NCBI RefSeq assembly: GCF_014155765.1
Contig: NZ_SCKT01000003.1
Coordinates: 248,001-312,000, forward strand
DNA: 64,000 nt
Direction of reading: 5' to 3'
Source of the DNA: Pantoea dispersa
Lineage (GTDB): Bacteria; Pseudomonadota; Gammaproteobacteria; Enterobacterales; Enterobacteriaceae
Part shown: positions 53,541 to 64,000 of the stretch, piece after piece
Position numbering within the stretch: the first letter of the stretch is position 1
Layout of the letters: each line of letters opens with the position of its first letter
The notes under the pieces: generated by a model
The model's database searches: none
The model's input: only the letters and a program-made list of their open reading frames with translations
What the model was told of the DNA's origin: nothing
Program-made: the position numbers and the translations under genes

Positions 53541-54751
53541 TGACTGGATTCTGGATTACCCTGATTATTTTACTGGCGGCGGCGACGGCGCTGTTTGTCG
53601 GTGCCGGCTGGCGGCAGCGTCAGGCCAGCAGCGGCGATCGCGATCGTCTCAATACCGATTTTTATCAGCAGCGTCTGCGCGAGCTGGAGCATGATGAAGC
53701 CGAGGGCGTGGTCAGTGAACGTCCGGAGATGGTGCGCGAACTGCAGCAAACGCTGTTGACTGACGTGCCCGGCGACGCGGCGGCACGCGCGCATCACAGC
53801 AGCCGCTGGGTGCTGCTGCCGGGCGTGATCGTCCTGGTGCTGGTGTCGGTGGGCGTCTATCTGAAAACCGGTGGTCTCGCCCAGCTGGCGGGCTGGCAGA
53901 GCGTGCAGCAGGAGTACCCGGCGCTGCGCGCGCGGGTGATGGATCCCAATGCGCAGCCGCTGACCATGGAAGAGCTGGCGCGTCTGCAGCTCGGCCTGCG
54001 CACCTCGCTGCAAAACGATCCGCAAAACCTCAATGACTGGGCGATGCTGGGTCGCCTCGGCATGGTGCTGAACAACGCCACCGATGCCAGCCAGGCCTTT
54101 GAGCACGCTTTGCAGCTGGCGCCGGACAACCTTGAACTTCAGCAGGATTATGCCGAAGTGCTGACGCGCTCCAGCGATCCGCAGGATAACCGCCAGGCCA
54201 ATATGCTGCTGAAAGACCTGCTGAAGCGCGACCACAGCAACGTGCGCACCCTCAGTCTGCTGGCGTTCAATGCCTTTGAGCAGCAGCAGTATGGCGAAGC
54301 GATTGGCGCGTGGCAGGTGATGCTGAAGCTGCTGCCGGCCGGCGATCGACGCATTACCATGATCGAGCGCAGCATTGAACAAGCGAAAACCGACGCGGGA
54401 CAGCAAAATAGCCAGCTGGCATTGACGGTGAGCTTAACGCCAGAGGCAGAAAAAATGTTACCGCCGGGCGGAGTGTTGTATATTTCTGTGTCTGACGGTG
54501 TTTCACCGGTGCCTGTGGCTGTAAAGCGTTTACCGCTCAGCCACTTCCCGCTATCGCTTACGCTGGATGACAGCAACGCCATGATGCCGGATCGCCTGCT
54601 TTCGGCGCAGCATCAGGTGCAGGTCAGGGTGCGCATTTCGCGCGATGGTAGTGCTAATCCGCAGTCCGGCGACTGGTTTGGTTTAAGCGCGGTCACCCCC
54701 TGGGATGGTCACCAGCCGATGGCTGTTGAGGTCAATCAGCAGCAGCCCTGA
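53540..54751 (+). CDS. ccmI: Apocytochrome c chaperone CcmI
   Basis: 403 residues: two transmembrane helices (residues 4-23 and near 95-113) flanking a basic cytoplasmic loop, then TPR repeats (NDWAMLGRLGMVLNNATDAS, EHALQLAPDNLELQQDYAEVL, LLAFNAFEQQQYGEAIGAWQ) and a C-terminal beta domain. It presents apocytochrome c to CcmF/CcmH. It overlaps the ccmH stop by one base. Last gene of the ccm operon. Confidence 0.93.
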   Translation: MTGFWITLIILLAAATALFVGAGWRQRQASSGDRDRLNTDFYQQRLRELEHDEAEGVVSERPEMVRELQQTLLTDVPGDAAARAHHSSRWVLLPGVIVLVLVSVGVYLKTGGLAQLAGWQSVQQEYPALRARVMDPNAQPLTMEELARLQLGLRTSLQNDPQNLNDWAMLGRLGMVLNNATDASQAFEHALQLAPDNLELQQDYAEVLTRSSDPQDNRQANMLLKDLLKRDHSNVRTLSLLAFNAFEQQQYGEAIGAWQVMLKLLPAGDRRITMIERSIEQAKTDAGQQNSQLALTVSLTPEAEKMLPPGGVLYISVSDGVSPVPVAVKRLPLSHFPLSLTLDDSNAMMPDRLLSAQHQVQVRVRISRDGSANPQSGDWFGLSAVTPWDGHQPMAVEVNQQQP

Positions 54752-54786
54752 AGCGATACACCTTTTATCTGCACAGGGAGAGAAGA

Positions 54787-55554
54787 ATGAATAATCGCCT
54801 GACCGGCCTGGCGCTGGCCAGTTTACTGCTGGTGGGATGTGCCAGTTCCAAACCGGCCGACGAGACGACGCCTGCGCAGCGCAGCGATCCGCTCGAAGGG
54901 TTCAACCGCACGATGTTTAACTTCAACTACAACGTGCTGGATCCCTATGTGGTGCGTCCGGTGGCGGTTGCCTGGCGTGATTACGTGCCGGTGCCGGCCC
55001 GTACCGGGCTGAGCAACTTCCTCGGTAACCTTGATGAACCGGCCAGCATGGTAAACTCGATTCTGGTCGGCGAGCCGCGTCAGGCGGGCATTCACTTTAC
55101 CCGTTTCTTCCTGAATACCGTGCTCGGCCTTGGCGGTTTCATCGACGTCGCCGGCAAAGCCAATCCCCAGCTGGCGCGTGAAGTGCCGCACCACTTTGGC
55201 AGCACGCTGGGCCGTTATGGTGTTGGCTACGGTCCGTACGTGGTGCTGCCAGGTTACGGCAGCTTTACTGTGCGTCAGGATGGTGGCGACTACGTCGATA
55301 CGCTTTATCCGGTGCTGAGCTGGCTTACCTGGCCGATGTCGATCGGTAAATGGACGCTGGAAGGGGTGGAAACACGCGCGCAGCTGCTTGATTCCGACGG
55401 CCTGCTCAGACAGCAGCAGGATCCGTACGCCTTTATCCGCAACGCCTATTTCCAGCGTAACGATTTCCTCGCCAGCGGCGGCAAGCTGAAGCCGGAGGAG
55501 AATCCGAACGCCAGCGCGATTCAGGACGATTTAAAAGATATCGACTCTCAATAA
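54787..55554 (+). CDS. mlaA: Outer-membrane lipoprotein MlaA (VacJ)
   Basis: 255 residues with lipobox LVGC (Cys18). The body matches MlaA: DPLEGFNRTMFNFNYNVLDPY, VPVPARTGLSNFLGNLDEPA, FFLNTVLGLGGFIDVA and YGVGYGPYVVLPGYGSFTVR. It takes misplaced phospholipid from the outer leaflet of the outer membrane for the Mla pathway. Its place between ccm and fadL is compatible with the E. coli order mlaA-yfdC side. A strong terminator follows. Confidence 0.96.
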   Translation: MNNRLTGLALASLLLVGCASSKPADETTPAQRSDPLEGFNRTMFNFNYNVLDPYVVRPVAVAWRDYVPVPARTGLSNFLGNLDEPASMVNSILVGEPRQAGIHFTRFFLNTVLGLGGFIDVAGKANPQLAREVPHHFGSTLGRYGVGYGPYVVLPGYGSFTVRQDGGDYVDTLYPVLSWLTWPMSIGKWTLEGVETRAQLLDSDGLLRQQQDPYAFIRNAYFQRNDFLASGGKLKPEENPNASAIQDDLKDIDSQ

Positions 55555-55560
55555 ATGACA

Positions 55561-55590
55561 ACGGCGACCAACAGGTCGCCGTTTTGTTTT
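55561..55590 (+). terminator. Rho-independent terminator after mlaA
   Basis: A 9-bp stem ACGGCGACC / GGTCGCCGT with loop AACA, then TTTGTTTT, six bases after the mlaA stop. Confidence 0.92.
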
Positions 55591-55625
55591 CAGCTGGCGA
55601 CCCGCATGGGCCGCTGCACTGATTA

Positions 55626-56909
55626 TCAGAACTTGTAGTTAAAGTTAGCGCCGTACAGCCAGGCCTTACCTTCGGAATTAAAGGTATAAGGACCTTCTTT
55701 CACCGTCACGTGCTGACCGTGCATATAGGAAACACCGACATCAACCGACGCGTCCGGCGTGAAGGCGTAAGATGCACCGGCGCTCAGCCACAGGCGATCC
55801 TGATCCGGAATCGAGATGGAACGTTTATCCGCCGGCACCGGGCTGTCATCAAACGCGATACCGGTACGGAACGTCCAGTTATCGTCGTAGTTGTAAGTGG
55901 TACCTAACGCGATGCGATATGCATCACGGTAGCCTTCATCTTTATAGAACAGCGTCTGGCCGTTGCTGCCGGTGGCTTTCAGCTCCTGGAACTGGCTCCA
56001 GCTGGTATAAGCGAGGCTGTAGTGCACCGCCCACTGTGGCGCCACTTTATGCCAGCCGGACACTTCCCACATTTCCGGCAGGTTCAGCGTCAGCGAACCC
56101 GGAATGGTGGCGCCGCTGGTGCCATACGGCAGACCCAGCGCAATCGCCTGCGGCGTGCCGTTAAAGGCGCGCGGGATATTGCTCTTATAGTCGCCGTCGA
56201 AGTCGATCTTCACTTTGGAACGATAGGTGAAGCCGAAGCGGTTATTTTTATCCACTTCATACAGGATACCGGCGTTCCAGCCGTAGCCCCATTCGTCACC
56301 TTTCAGATGCGCGACCTGGGTATCGGCCGGCAGACCGGCGCGGGCACCGGCTTCACCGGCGTAGCGCTCAATTTTCGCTTTGGCGTACACCGCGTCAAAG
56401 CCAACGCCGAAGCTGAAGTTATCATTTAACCGATAAGCGGTGCTGAGGTTGAAGTTGCCGGTCATCAGATCGGTTTTGCCACCAAAGCCGCCCGCGGTGT
56501 AACCGTTATTAAATTCGGTGGCCAGACCGTAGTTCGAGGTGGCCGAGGCGCCAATCCACCACTGATCGTTAATCGGATGCACATAATGGATGTTCGGGAT
56601 CCACTGGTTTGGCGCAATATTGCTGGCGTTGAGGCTGTTGCCGGTCGGGCTGTTACCGCTGATATCCACTTCCGGGTCGATATAGACGGCACCGATGGAG
56701 AAAGAAGGGCGGTCCATCAGGGCCATGGTGGCTGGGTTACGGCTGGCAGAGGCGGCGGTATCACCCATGGCGCCTTCACCGGAATAGGCGCGGCCCAGGC
56801 CGATTGCTGAGAATTCGTTAAGTTGAAAGCCTGCGGCGTAGACGTGAGAAGAGACGAGCGCCACTGCAGCTGCCACAGCTGACTTTGCAAACAGGTTCTT
56901 ATGGTTCAT
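55626..56909 (-). CDS. fadL: Long-chain fatty acid transporter FadL
   Basis: 427 residues, outer-membrane beta-barrel. Signal peptide of 25 residues (ending SSHVYA) and mature start [20 protein letters not shown], followed by the N-terminal hatch with [20 protein letters not shown] and repeated barrel strands ending in YGANFNYKF with the C-terminal Phe. The ATG at 56909 has GAGG upstream; the frame is open to 56996 but gives no signal peptide there. Two FadR-like sites lie upstream. Confidence 0.96.
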   Translation of the reverse strand: MNHKNLFAKSAVAAAVALVSSHVYAAGFQLNEFSAIGLGRAYSGEGAMGDTAASASRNPATMALMDRPSFSIGAVYIDPEVDISGNSPTGNSLNASNIAPNQWIPNIHYVHPINDQWWIGASATSNYGLATEFNNGYTAGGFGGKTDLMTGNFNLSTAYRLNDNFSFGVGFDAVYAKAKIERYAGEAGARAGLPADTQVAHLKGDEWGYGWNAGILYEVDKNNRFGFTYRSKVKIDFDGDYKSNIPRAFNGTPQAIALGLPYGTSGATIPGSLTLNLPEMWEVSGWHKVAPQWAVHYSLAYTSWSQFQELKATGSNGQTLFYKDEGYRDAYRIALGTTYNYDDNWTFRTGIAFDDSPVPADKRSISIPDQDRLWLSAGASYAFTPDASVDVGVSYMHGQHVTVKEGPYTFNSEGKAWLYGANFNYKF

Positions 56910-56993
56910 GACCACAACCTCATCTAAATTATTATTAAACGTAGTTACGTCGCGTAACAAAGGACGGCGGATTGTAGGGACTGACGATACAGA

Positions 56994-57034
56994 CACATAT
57001 CAGACCAGTGCGACGAGTATAGGTCCGACCTGTG
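56994..57034 (-). promoter_or_regulatory. Two FadR-like operators upstream of fadL
   Basis: On the fadL strand, CACAGGTCGGACCTATA (57034-57018) and CACTGGTCTGATATGTG (57010-56994) fit the FadR consensus ACTGGTCNGACCTGTT with few mismatches. E. coli fadL also has two FadR sites, where FadR represses in the absence of long-chain acyl-CoA. They are close together, 24 bp centre to centre. Confidence 0.7.
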
Positions 57035-57267
57035 TATTTGTTGCAATATTGTTTTTAAAATATTTCTGCTTTGATCGATAAAATCAGATCTGCTTAACAA
57101 AATCCTTGCGGTTCTGCTCCAGCATAGCGAGTCAAATTTGTTTTGGATCAAATTTTAGTGTGATATTCGTCACTTAGCGGGCGGAAGATAGCCGCGACGT
57201 GGCATCCGGCGTACACTTTGCAGCAGAAAATGATCCGATAGTGTTGATTTATCGTCAGGAGAAAAAC

Positions 57268-57564
57268 ATGACTGATGCCATTAGAAACTGTAGTGCGAAC
57301 GAAACGGCAGCCTGCTGCTGCGTTGACGTGGGCACCGTGATGGACAATACCGATTGCAGTGCCAGCTGGTCAGGCGTGTTCGCTGACCGTCAGGCGGCAG
57401 AAGCAATGCTGGCCGAGCTGAGCGCCAAAGCGCGCCAGGTCGAGTCCGATCCGTGCGAGATTCACTCGCGCTTTACCGACGAAGCAGACGGCGTGCGCCT
57501 GGACGTCGATTTCACCTTTGCCTGCCAGGCCGAAACCCTGATTTTCCAGCTCGGCTTACGCTAA
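57268..57564 (+). CDS. yfcZ: Conserved protein YfcZ
   Basis: 98 residues, near-identical in pattern to E. coli YfcZ: CSANETAACCCVDVGTVMDN with the CCC triplet, then VESDPCEIHSRF and RLDVDFTFACQAETLIFQLG. The function is unknown (DUF406). The ATG at 57268 follows CAGGAGAAAA; the open frame upstream to 57199 is not used. Same place between fadL and fadI as in E. coli. Confidence 0.95.
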   Translation: MTDAIRNCSANETAACCCVDVGTVMDNTDCSASWSGVFADRQAAEAMLAELSAKARQVESDPCEIHSRFTDEADGVRLDVDFTFACQAETLIFQLGLR

Positions 57565-57677
57565 TCCCGCCGCTGCCGACCCGCTTTTTCGGCAGCGTTG
57601 CCTCTTTTTCGTGTTACTCCTCGCACTTTTTTTCTTCTGTTATTGGCGACTTAGCAACACCTGGTTAACACTGATGA

Positions 57678-57694
57678 TCAGGTCAGACCTGTTG
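57678..57694 (+). promoter_or_regulatory. FadR-like operator upstream of fadIJ
   Basis: TCAGGTCAGACCTGTTG is a close match to the FadR consensus (GGTCNGACC core, perfectly symmetric except the centre) and lies 39 bases upstream of the fadI ATG, near the expected promoter. It would place fadIJ under acyl-CoA-responsive repression. Confidence 0.8.
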
Positions 57695-57732
57695 GGCAAT
57701 GATGCTCAGGTCGTAAATTACAGGTGAGTGCA

Positions 57733-59042
57733 ATGAGCAAAGCGCAGCCGCTGCTGACGCGTCAGGGCGAACGTATCGCCATTACCCACGGATTACGCAC
57801 CCCGTTTGCCCGCCAGGCAAGCGACTTTCATGGCATTCCGGCGCTGGAGCTGGGGCGCATGGTGGTCAGCGAATTAATGGCGCGCAGCGAATTGCCGGTG
57901 GAGGTGATCGATCAGCTGGTGTTCGGCCAGGTGGTGCAGATGCCGGAAGCCCCCAACATCGCGCGTGAAATCGTGCTGAGCAGCGGACTGAGCGTGCACA
58001 CCGATGCCTACAGCGTGAGCCGCGCCTGCGCCACCAGCTTTCAGGCAGTGGCCAACGTGGCGGAAAGCCTGATGGCCGGGACCATTGATGCGGGTATTGC
58101 CGGTGGCGCTGACTCCTCCTCGGTGCTGCCGATTGGCGTCAGCAAAACGCTGGCGCGCGCGCTGGTTGATCTCAACAAAGCCCGCACCCTGAGCAAAAAA
58201 TTACACATCTTACGCCGCCTGCGCCCACGCGATTTGTTGCCGGTGCCGCCGGCAGTGGCGGAATACTCCACCGGTTTACGCATGGGCGACACCGCCGAGC
58301 AGATGGCCAAAACGCACGGTATTACGCGTGAGCAGCAGGACGCGCTGGCGCTGCGCTCGCACCAGCGTGCCGCGCAGGCCTGGCAATCCGGCGTGCTGGC
58401 ACAGGAAGTGATGCCGGCGTTTGTGCCGCCGTGGAAAGCACCGATTGAGCAGGACAACAACATTCGCTTTAACGCCAGTGCGGCGGATTATGCAAAGCTG
58501 CGTCCGGCGTTTGACCGTCGCCACGGCTCGGTCACCGCGGCCAACAGCACGCCGCTGACCGATGGCGCGGCGGCGCTGATTCTGATGCGCGAAGGGCGCG
58601 CGCGTGAGCTGGGCATTACACCGCTCGGTTACCTGCGCAGCTATGCGTTTGCCGCGATTGATGTCTGGCAGGACATGTTGCTCGGACCGGCTTACGCATC
58701 ACCGCTGGCACTGGATCGCGCCGGCATTAACCTCGGCGATCTGACGCTGATCGACATGCATGAAGCCTTTGCCGCGCAGACGCTGGCCAACCTCAGGCTG
58801 TTTAATGATGAACGCTTTGCGCGCGAGGTGCTGAAGCGCGATCGCGCGCTGGGCGAAGTCGACGAGACGCGTTTCAACGTGCTGGGCGGTTCCATCGCCT
58901 ACGGTCATCCGTTCGCCGCCACCGGCGCGCGCATGATCACGCAAACGCTGCATGAGCTGCGGCGGCGCGGCGGCGGCTTAGGGCTGGTGACCGCCTGTGC
59001 CGCTGGCGGATTAGGCAGCGCGATGGTTCTGGAGGCCGAATA

Positions 59043-59043
<1 letters not shown>
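57733..59043 (+). CDS. fadI: 3-ketoacyl-CoA thiolase FadI
   Basis: 436 residues. Thiolase of the anaerobic beta-oxidation complex. The nucleophilic cysteine is Cys99 in [19 protein letters not shown]; the late motifs [19 protein letters not shown] and [15 protein letters not shown] supply the general base His and second Cys. The ATG at 57733 (AGGTGAG upstream) is preferred to the GTG three codons before. The stop overlaps the fadJ start (TAATG). Confidence 0.96.
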
Positions 59044-61172
<2,129 letters not shown>

Positions 61173-61205
61173 ATAGCCGCACGGATTCAGCGGGTTAGAA
61201 TCGGG

Positions 61206-61227
61206 GCCGCGCAGTGCCTGGCGCGGC
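61206..61227 (+). terminator. Hairpin after fadJ
   Basis: A 7-bp stem GCCGCGC / GCGCGGC with an 8-base loop downstream of fadIJ. There is no T-run, so it may be a weak or Rho-dependent end. Confidence 0.4.
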
Positions 61228-61263
61228 ACCATTCTGAGATATGCTTATTTAATAAACAACCGG

Positions 61264-61293
61264 TTGACTATACTCAAGCCATTGGGGTAAAAC
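61264..61293 (+). promoter_or_regulatory. Possible sixA promoter
   Basis: TTGACT (61264-61269), an 18-base spacer and TAAAAC (61288-61293) about 75 bases upstream of the sixA ATG. The -35 is good and the -10 moderate (4 of 6). Confidence 0.4.
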
Positions 61294-61367
61294 ACAGCGT
61301 TCATTCGCAGAATGAAGCGTCTGGTGCTGTGGTACCCGGCGATATCGACAAACAACAGCGGTGCTTT

Positions 61368-61850
61368 ATGCAAGTTTTTATCATGCGTCACGGCGACGCA
61401 GCTCTGGAAGCAGCGAGTGATGCGGTTCGTCCTCTCACCCTGTGTGGCTGCGACGAATCACGTCAGATGGCGAGCTGGCTGAATGGTCAGACGCCGGGAA
61501 TCGATAAGGTGCTGGTCAGCCCTTATCTGCGCGCCGGGCAAACGCTCGCCACGGTACGTGAAGCGCTGAAACTGCCGGAAGGGCAGGAAGTGCTGCCAGA
61601 ACTGACGCCAGGCGGCGATCCGGGCATGGTCGCCTGTCATTTACAGGCGCTGGCGGTGCAGGGTGCGCACGCGGTGCTGGTGATTTCGCATCTGCCGCTG
61701 GTCGGCTATCTGGTTTCCGAACTCTGCCCGCAGGAAGCACCACCGATGTTCGCCACCTCCGCCATTGCCTGCGTGGAGTTTGATGCCGACGCCTGCGAAG
61801 GCAAGCTGGCGTGGCAGGTGAGTCCGGCCAAATTAGCCAAAGCCATGTAA
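61368..61850 (+). CDS. sixA: Phosphohistidine phosphatase SixA
   Basis: 160 residues, starting MQVFIMRHGDAALEAASD as in E. coli. The RHG motif holds the catalytic His8; the second catalytic His is in VISHLPLVGYL. It removes phosphate from histidine phosphotransfer domains, notably NPr of the nitrogen PTS in E. coli. The frame is open to 61329, but the ATG at 61368 gives the family start. Confidence 0.95.
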   Translation: MQVFIMRHGDAALEAASDAVRPLTLCGCDESRQMASWLNGQTPGIDKVLVSPYLRAGQTLATVREALKLPEGQEVLPELTPGGDPGMVACHLQALAVQGAHAVLVISHLPLVGYLVSELCPQEAPPMFATSAIACVEFDADACEGKLAWQVSPAKLAKAM

Positions 61851-62098
61851 TTCCCCGTCATACTTCAGGCCGCAGCTGCGTTAGCTGCGTCAATTCACCC
61901 CAGTCACTTACTGATGTAAGCTCCTGGGGATTCATTTCCTTGCCGCCTTGCTGCAACCTGAATTATTTTGGGGAATGATGTGCGCTCAAACCGCAACTGC
62001 GTTGGCTGAGTCATTTCATCCCAGGCACTTCTTCGCATAAGCTCCCGGGGATTCATTCCCTTGCCGCCTTGCTGCAACCTGAATTATTTTGGGGAATA
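61851..62098. repeat. Two tandem copies of a long intergenic repeat
   Basis: 61851-61976 and 61982-62098 are two related units of about 120 bp. Both contain TAAGCTCCYGGGGATTCATT, then CCTTGCCGCCTTGCTGCAAC and ACCTGAATTATTTTGGGGAAT in the same order. The first has an inverted pair CTTACTGATGTAAG. They resemble palindromic intergenic elements found in many Enterobacterales (compare YPAL of Yersinia), from memory. They fill the gap between converging sixA and smrB. Confidence 0.75.
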
Positions 62099-62139
62099 AT
62101 AGAGATCACTTTATTTCCCACTCGCTGTCCCTTTGCCGG

Positions 62140-62688
62140 TCAGGGTAATTCCGGCGGCTGCCACTCTTCGACTTCAATCAACACCAGCAGCGCGGCGTCG
62201 CCGCCAAACAGTTTGGGTGCCTGGTGAAACGCCATCACGTGCGGATGCTGTGCCAGCCACAGCGGGGTTTGCTGCTTGAGAATGTGCTTGCCGTGGCCGG
62301 TCATCACGCTGGCACAAAAAATATGCTCGCGGCGGCAGGCGGCAATCAGCGCGCCGAGTTCCTGTTTGGCCTGAAGCTGGGTTAACCCGTGCAGATCGAG
62401 AAAAATCTCTGGCGTGTAATCGCCACGCCGTAATTTTTTCAGCTCGTAATGGCTGACGTCGGCGCGTACATAGCGCGTCGGCCCGTCGCTGGAGAGCAGG
62501 GGCTGAAACTCATCGGAGAAATAATGGCTGTTATCGGCCTGCTCAGACAGCAGCCGCTTCAGCGGCACTTCACGGCTTTTCACTGCCGGTTTGTGCACGA
62601 TCGTATCCTGTTTCAGCTGGCGCGTACCGCTCATTAGCTGGCGGAACAGCGCCTGGTCGTCCTGGCTTAGCGGCGTCTTTTTACTCAT
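62140..62688 (-). CDS. smrB: Ribosome rescue endonuclease SmrB
   Basis: 182 residues with a C-terminal Smr domain. The motifs are [19 protein letters not shown] (the DLH site) and [23 protein letters not shown]. As remembered, E. coli SmrB has HGHGK where this protein has TGHGK; Smr domains use both forms. It cuts mRNA at collided ribosomes. It is divergent from prmB, as in E. coli. Confidence 0.95.
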   Translation of the reverse strand: MSKKTPLSQDDQALFRQLMSGTRQLKQDTIVHKPAVKSREVPLKRLLSEQADNSHYFSDEFQPLLSSDGPTRYVRADVSHYELKKLRRGDYTPEIFLDLHGLTQLQAKQELGALIAACRREHIFCASVMTGHGKHILKQQTPLWLAQHPHVMAFHQAPKLFGGDAALLVLIEVEEWQPPELP

Positions 62689-62841
62689 GTCTCAGTGAAT
62701 CATCAGAAATGGCGGGTGTCTGGCCGTTACCTTACCGCTAAGCGTCAACAAATGTCAGCTTTTTCACCTCGCTGCGCTGAATTCTGCCCGGCTTCATGGC
62801 ACACTATCGGCCGATTGATTTTATGGCCTGCGGAGGGCTAC

Positions 62842-63774
62842 GTGGACAAGATTTTCGTCGATGAGGCAGTGAACGAACTGCACACCATTCAGGATATGCT
62901 GCGCTGGGCAGTAAGCCGCTTTTCGGCGGCGGGCATCTGGTACGGCCACGGCACGGACAATCCATGGGACGAAGCGGTCCAACTGGTGCTGCCGACGCTG
63001 TGGCTGCCGCTGGATATTCCGGAAGACATGCGCCACGCGCGTCTGACCGCCAGCGAACGTCACCGCATCGTGGAACGCGTCATCCGTCGCGTTAACGAGC
63101 GCATTCCGGTGGCCTATCTCACCAACAAAGCCTGGTTCTGCGGCCATGAATTCTACGTCGATGAGCGCGTGCTGGTGCCGCGTTCACCGATTGGCGAGCT
63201 GATCGAAAACCGCTTTGCCGGCCTGATCAACGAAGCGCCACGCCACATTCTCGATATGTGCACCGGCAGCGGCTGTATCGCCATCGCCTGTGCGTACGCC
63301 TTCCCGGAAGCGGAAGTGGATGCCGTCGATATCTCCACCGACGCGCTGGCCGTGGCTGAACAGAATATTGAAGAGCACGGCCTGCTGCATCACGTCACGC
63401 CGATTCGCGCCGATCTGTTCCGCAATCTGCCGCAGGTTAAATATGACCTGATCGTCACCAACCCGCCGTACGTCGATGCCGAAGACATGGACGACCTGCC
63501 GAACGAATATCGCCACGAGCCGGAGCTCGGTCTGGCCGCGGGCAGCGACGGCCTGAAGCTGGTGCGCCGCATCCTGGCCTGCGCGCCGGACTACCTCAGC
63601 GAGCAGGGCGTGCTGATTTGCGAAGTCGGTAACAGCATGGTGCACATGATGGAGCAGTATCCGGACGTGCCTTTTACCTGGCTGGAGTTTGATAACGGCG
63701 GTGACGGCGTGTTCATGCTGACGCGCGATCAAATCGTCGCAGCGCAGTCGCACTTCTCATTCTATAAAGACTAA
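62842..63774 (+). CDS. prmB: Ribosomal protein uL3 N5-glutamine methyltransferase PrmB
   Basis: 310 residues from GTG 62842 with GGAGG six bases upstream; this gives the E. coli start (V/M)[12 protein letters not shown], while the longer frame to 62695 is leader. It is a SAM-dependent methyltransferase with motif [21 protein letters not shown] near residue 135 and the catalytic NPPY at 207-210. It methylates ribosomal protein L3. Confidence 0.95.
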   Translation: MDKIFVDEAVNELHTIQDMLRWAVSRFSAAGIWYGHGTDNPWDEAVQLVLPTLWLPLDIPEDMRHARLTASERHRIVERVIRRVNERIPVAYLTNKAWFCGHEFYVDERVLVPRSPIGELIENRFAGLINEAPRHILDMCTGSGCIAIACAYAFPEAEVDAVDISTDALAVAEQNIEEHGLLHHVTPIRADLFRNLPQVKYDLIVTNPPYVDAEDMDDLPNEYRHEPELGLAAGSDGLKLVRRILACAPDYLSEQGVLICEVGNSMVHMMEQYPDVPFTWLEFDNGGDGVFMLTRDQIVAAQSHFSFYKD

Positions 63775-63780
63775 AAATCG

Positions 63781-63796
63781 GGGCGAGCGCTCGCCC
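63781..63796. other. Perfect 16-bp palindrome between prmB and aroC
   Basis: GGGCGAGC directly followed by GCTCGCCC, seven bases after the prmB stop and 25 before the aroC ATG. With no loop and no T-run it may be an attenuator or mRNA-stability element rather than a terminator. Confidence 0.5.
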
Positions 63797-63820
63797 GCAA
63801 CATCGCAACAAGGAACCCCC

Positions 63821-64000
63821 ATGGCCGGAAACAGCATCGGACAACTTTTTCGCGTTACCACCTTTGGCGAGTCGCACGGTATTGCGCTTGGCTGCATTGT
63901 TGATGGTGTGCCGCCCGGCATCCCGCTGACCGAAGCCGATATTCAGCACGATCTTGACCGCCGTCGTCCCGGCACTTCGCGCTATACCACCCAGCGTCGC
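63821..64000 (+). CDS. aroC: Chorismate synthase AroC (partial, N-terminus)
   Basis: The first 60 residues run off the right edge: [20 protein letters not shown], then [10 protein letters not shown]-type sequence ([17 protein letters not shown]). The GESHG motif with its catalytic histidine identifies the FMN-dependent chorismate synthase, last step of the shikimate pathway. AAGGAA precedes the ATG. prmB-aroC order as in E. coli. Confidence 0.95.
   Translation, partial: MAGNSIGQLFRVTTFGESHGIALGCIVDGVPPGIPLTEADIQHDLDRRRPGTSRYTTQRR

Overview
The window is chromosomal DNA from an enterobacterium, most probably Pantoea or a close Erwiniaceae relative. Many core genes (ypdB, ypdA, alaC, argW, yfdC, ccmA-I, mlaA, fadL, yfcZ, fadI, fadJ, sixA, smrB, prmB, aroC) closely resemble Escherichia coli proteins and keep E. 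coli-like order. The accessory genes and the intergenic repeats are of the Erwiniaceae kind. The genus is an inference from remembered sequences, not from a search.

Layout. 1-4.4 kb: the pyruvate-sensing pair YpdB/YpdA (left gene cut by the window edge), a GNAT acetyltransferase, the alanine aminotransferase alaC and the 23-residue membrane peptide YpdK. 4.6-14.2 kb: accessory genes, comprising an EmrAB-like efflux pair divergent from an IclR regulator with two operator-like palindromes, a UspA protein, an unknown membrane protein, two small lipoproteins, the pyruvate-induced transporter yhjX with a candidate YpdB site, a YmgB/AriR-like connector, an EamA exporter and an AraC regulator. 14.9-46.4 kb: a type VI secretion system (T6SS) with all thirteen core Tss genes: tssB, tssC, tssK, tssL, an OmpA/TagL-like gene, hcp (tssD), tssH, vgrG (tssI), a DUF4123 adaptor, a duplicated DUF3304 immunity / Tle1 phospholipase block, PAAR, an unknown membrane protein, tssM, tssA, tssF, tssG, tssJ, tssE, an AT-rich two-gene insert, a decayed DUF4041/GIY-YIG gene and a TagA/VasL-like gene. 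46.45-64 kb: conserved core starting at tRNA-Arg (argW): yfdC, cytochrome c maturation, mlaA, fadL, yfcZ, fadIJ, sixA, smrB, prmB and the start of aroC.

The T6SS block fills the interval between argW and alaC, which in E. coli K-12 is a variable region holding prophage CPS-53 and other accessory genes. The 3' end of argW points into the island. Together the Tss genes would build a contractile apparatus whose VgrG/PAAR tip delivers a Tle1-family lipase, with DUF3304 lipoproteins as the likely immunity proteins.

The most notable observations are: an in-frame amber codon at position 53 of tssC, the large sheath subunit, which as read would disable the machine unless it is suppressed, re-initiated or a sequencing error; a tandem duplication of the immunity/effector pair in which the upstream effector is cut to 85 residues; an orphan RelE-like gene right after hcp; an AT-rich pair of exported proteins bounded on both sides by related 23-bp sequences; and the clustering of the pyruvate sensor with its target yhjX, whose upstream region carries two YpdB-like boxes 11 bp apart.
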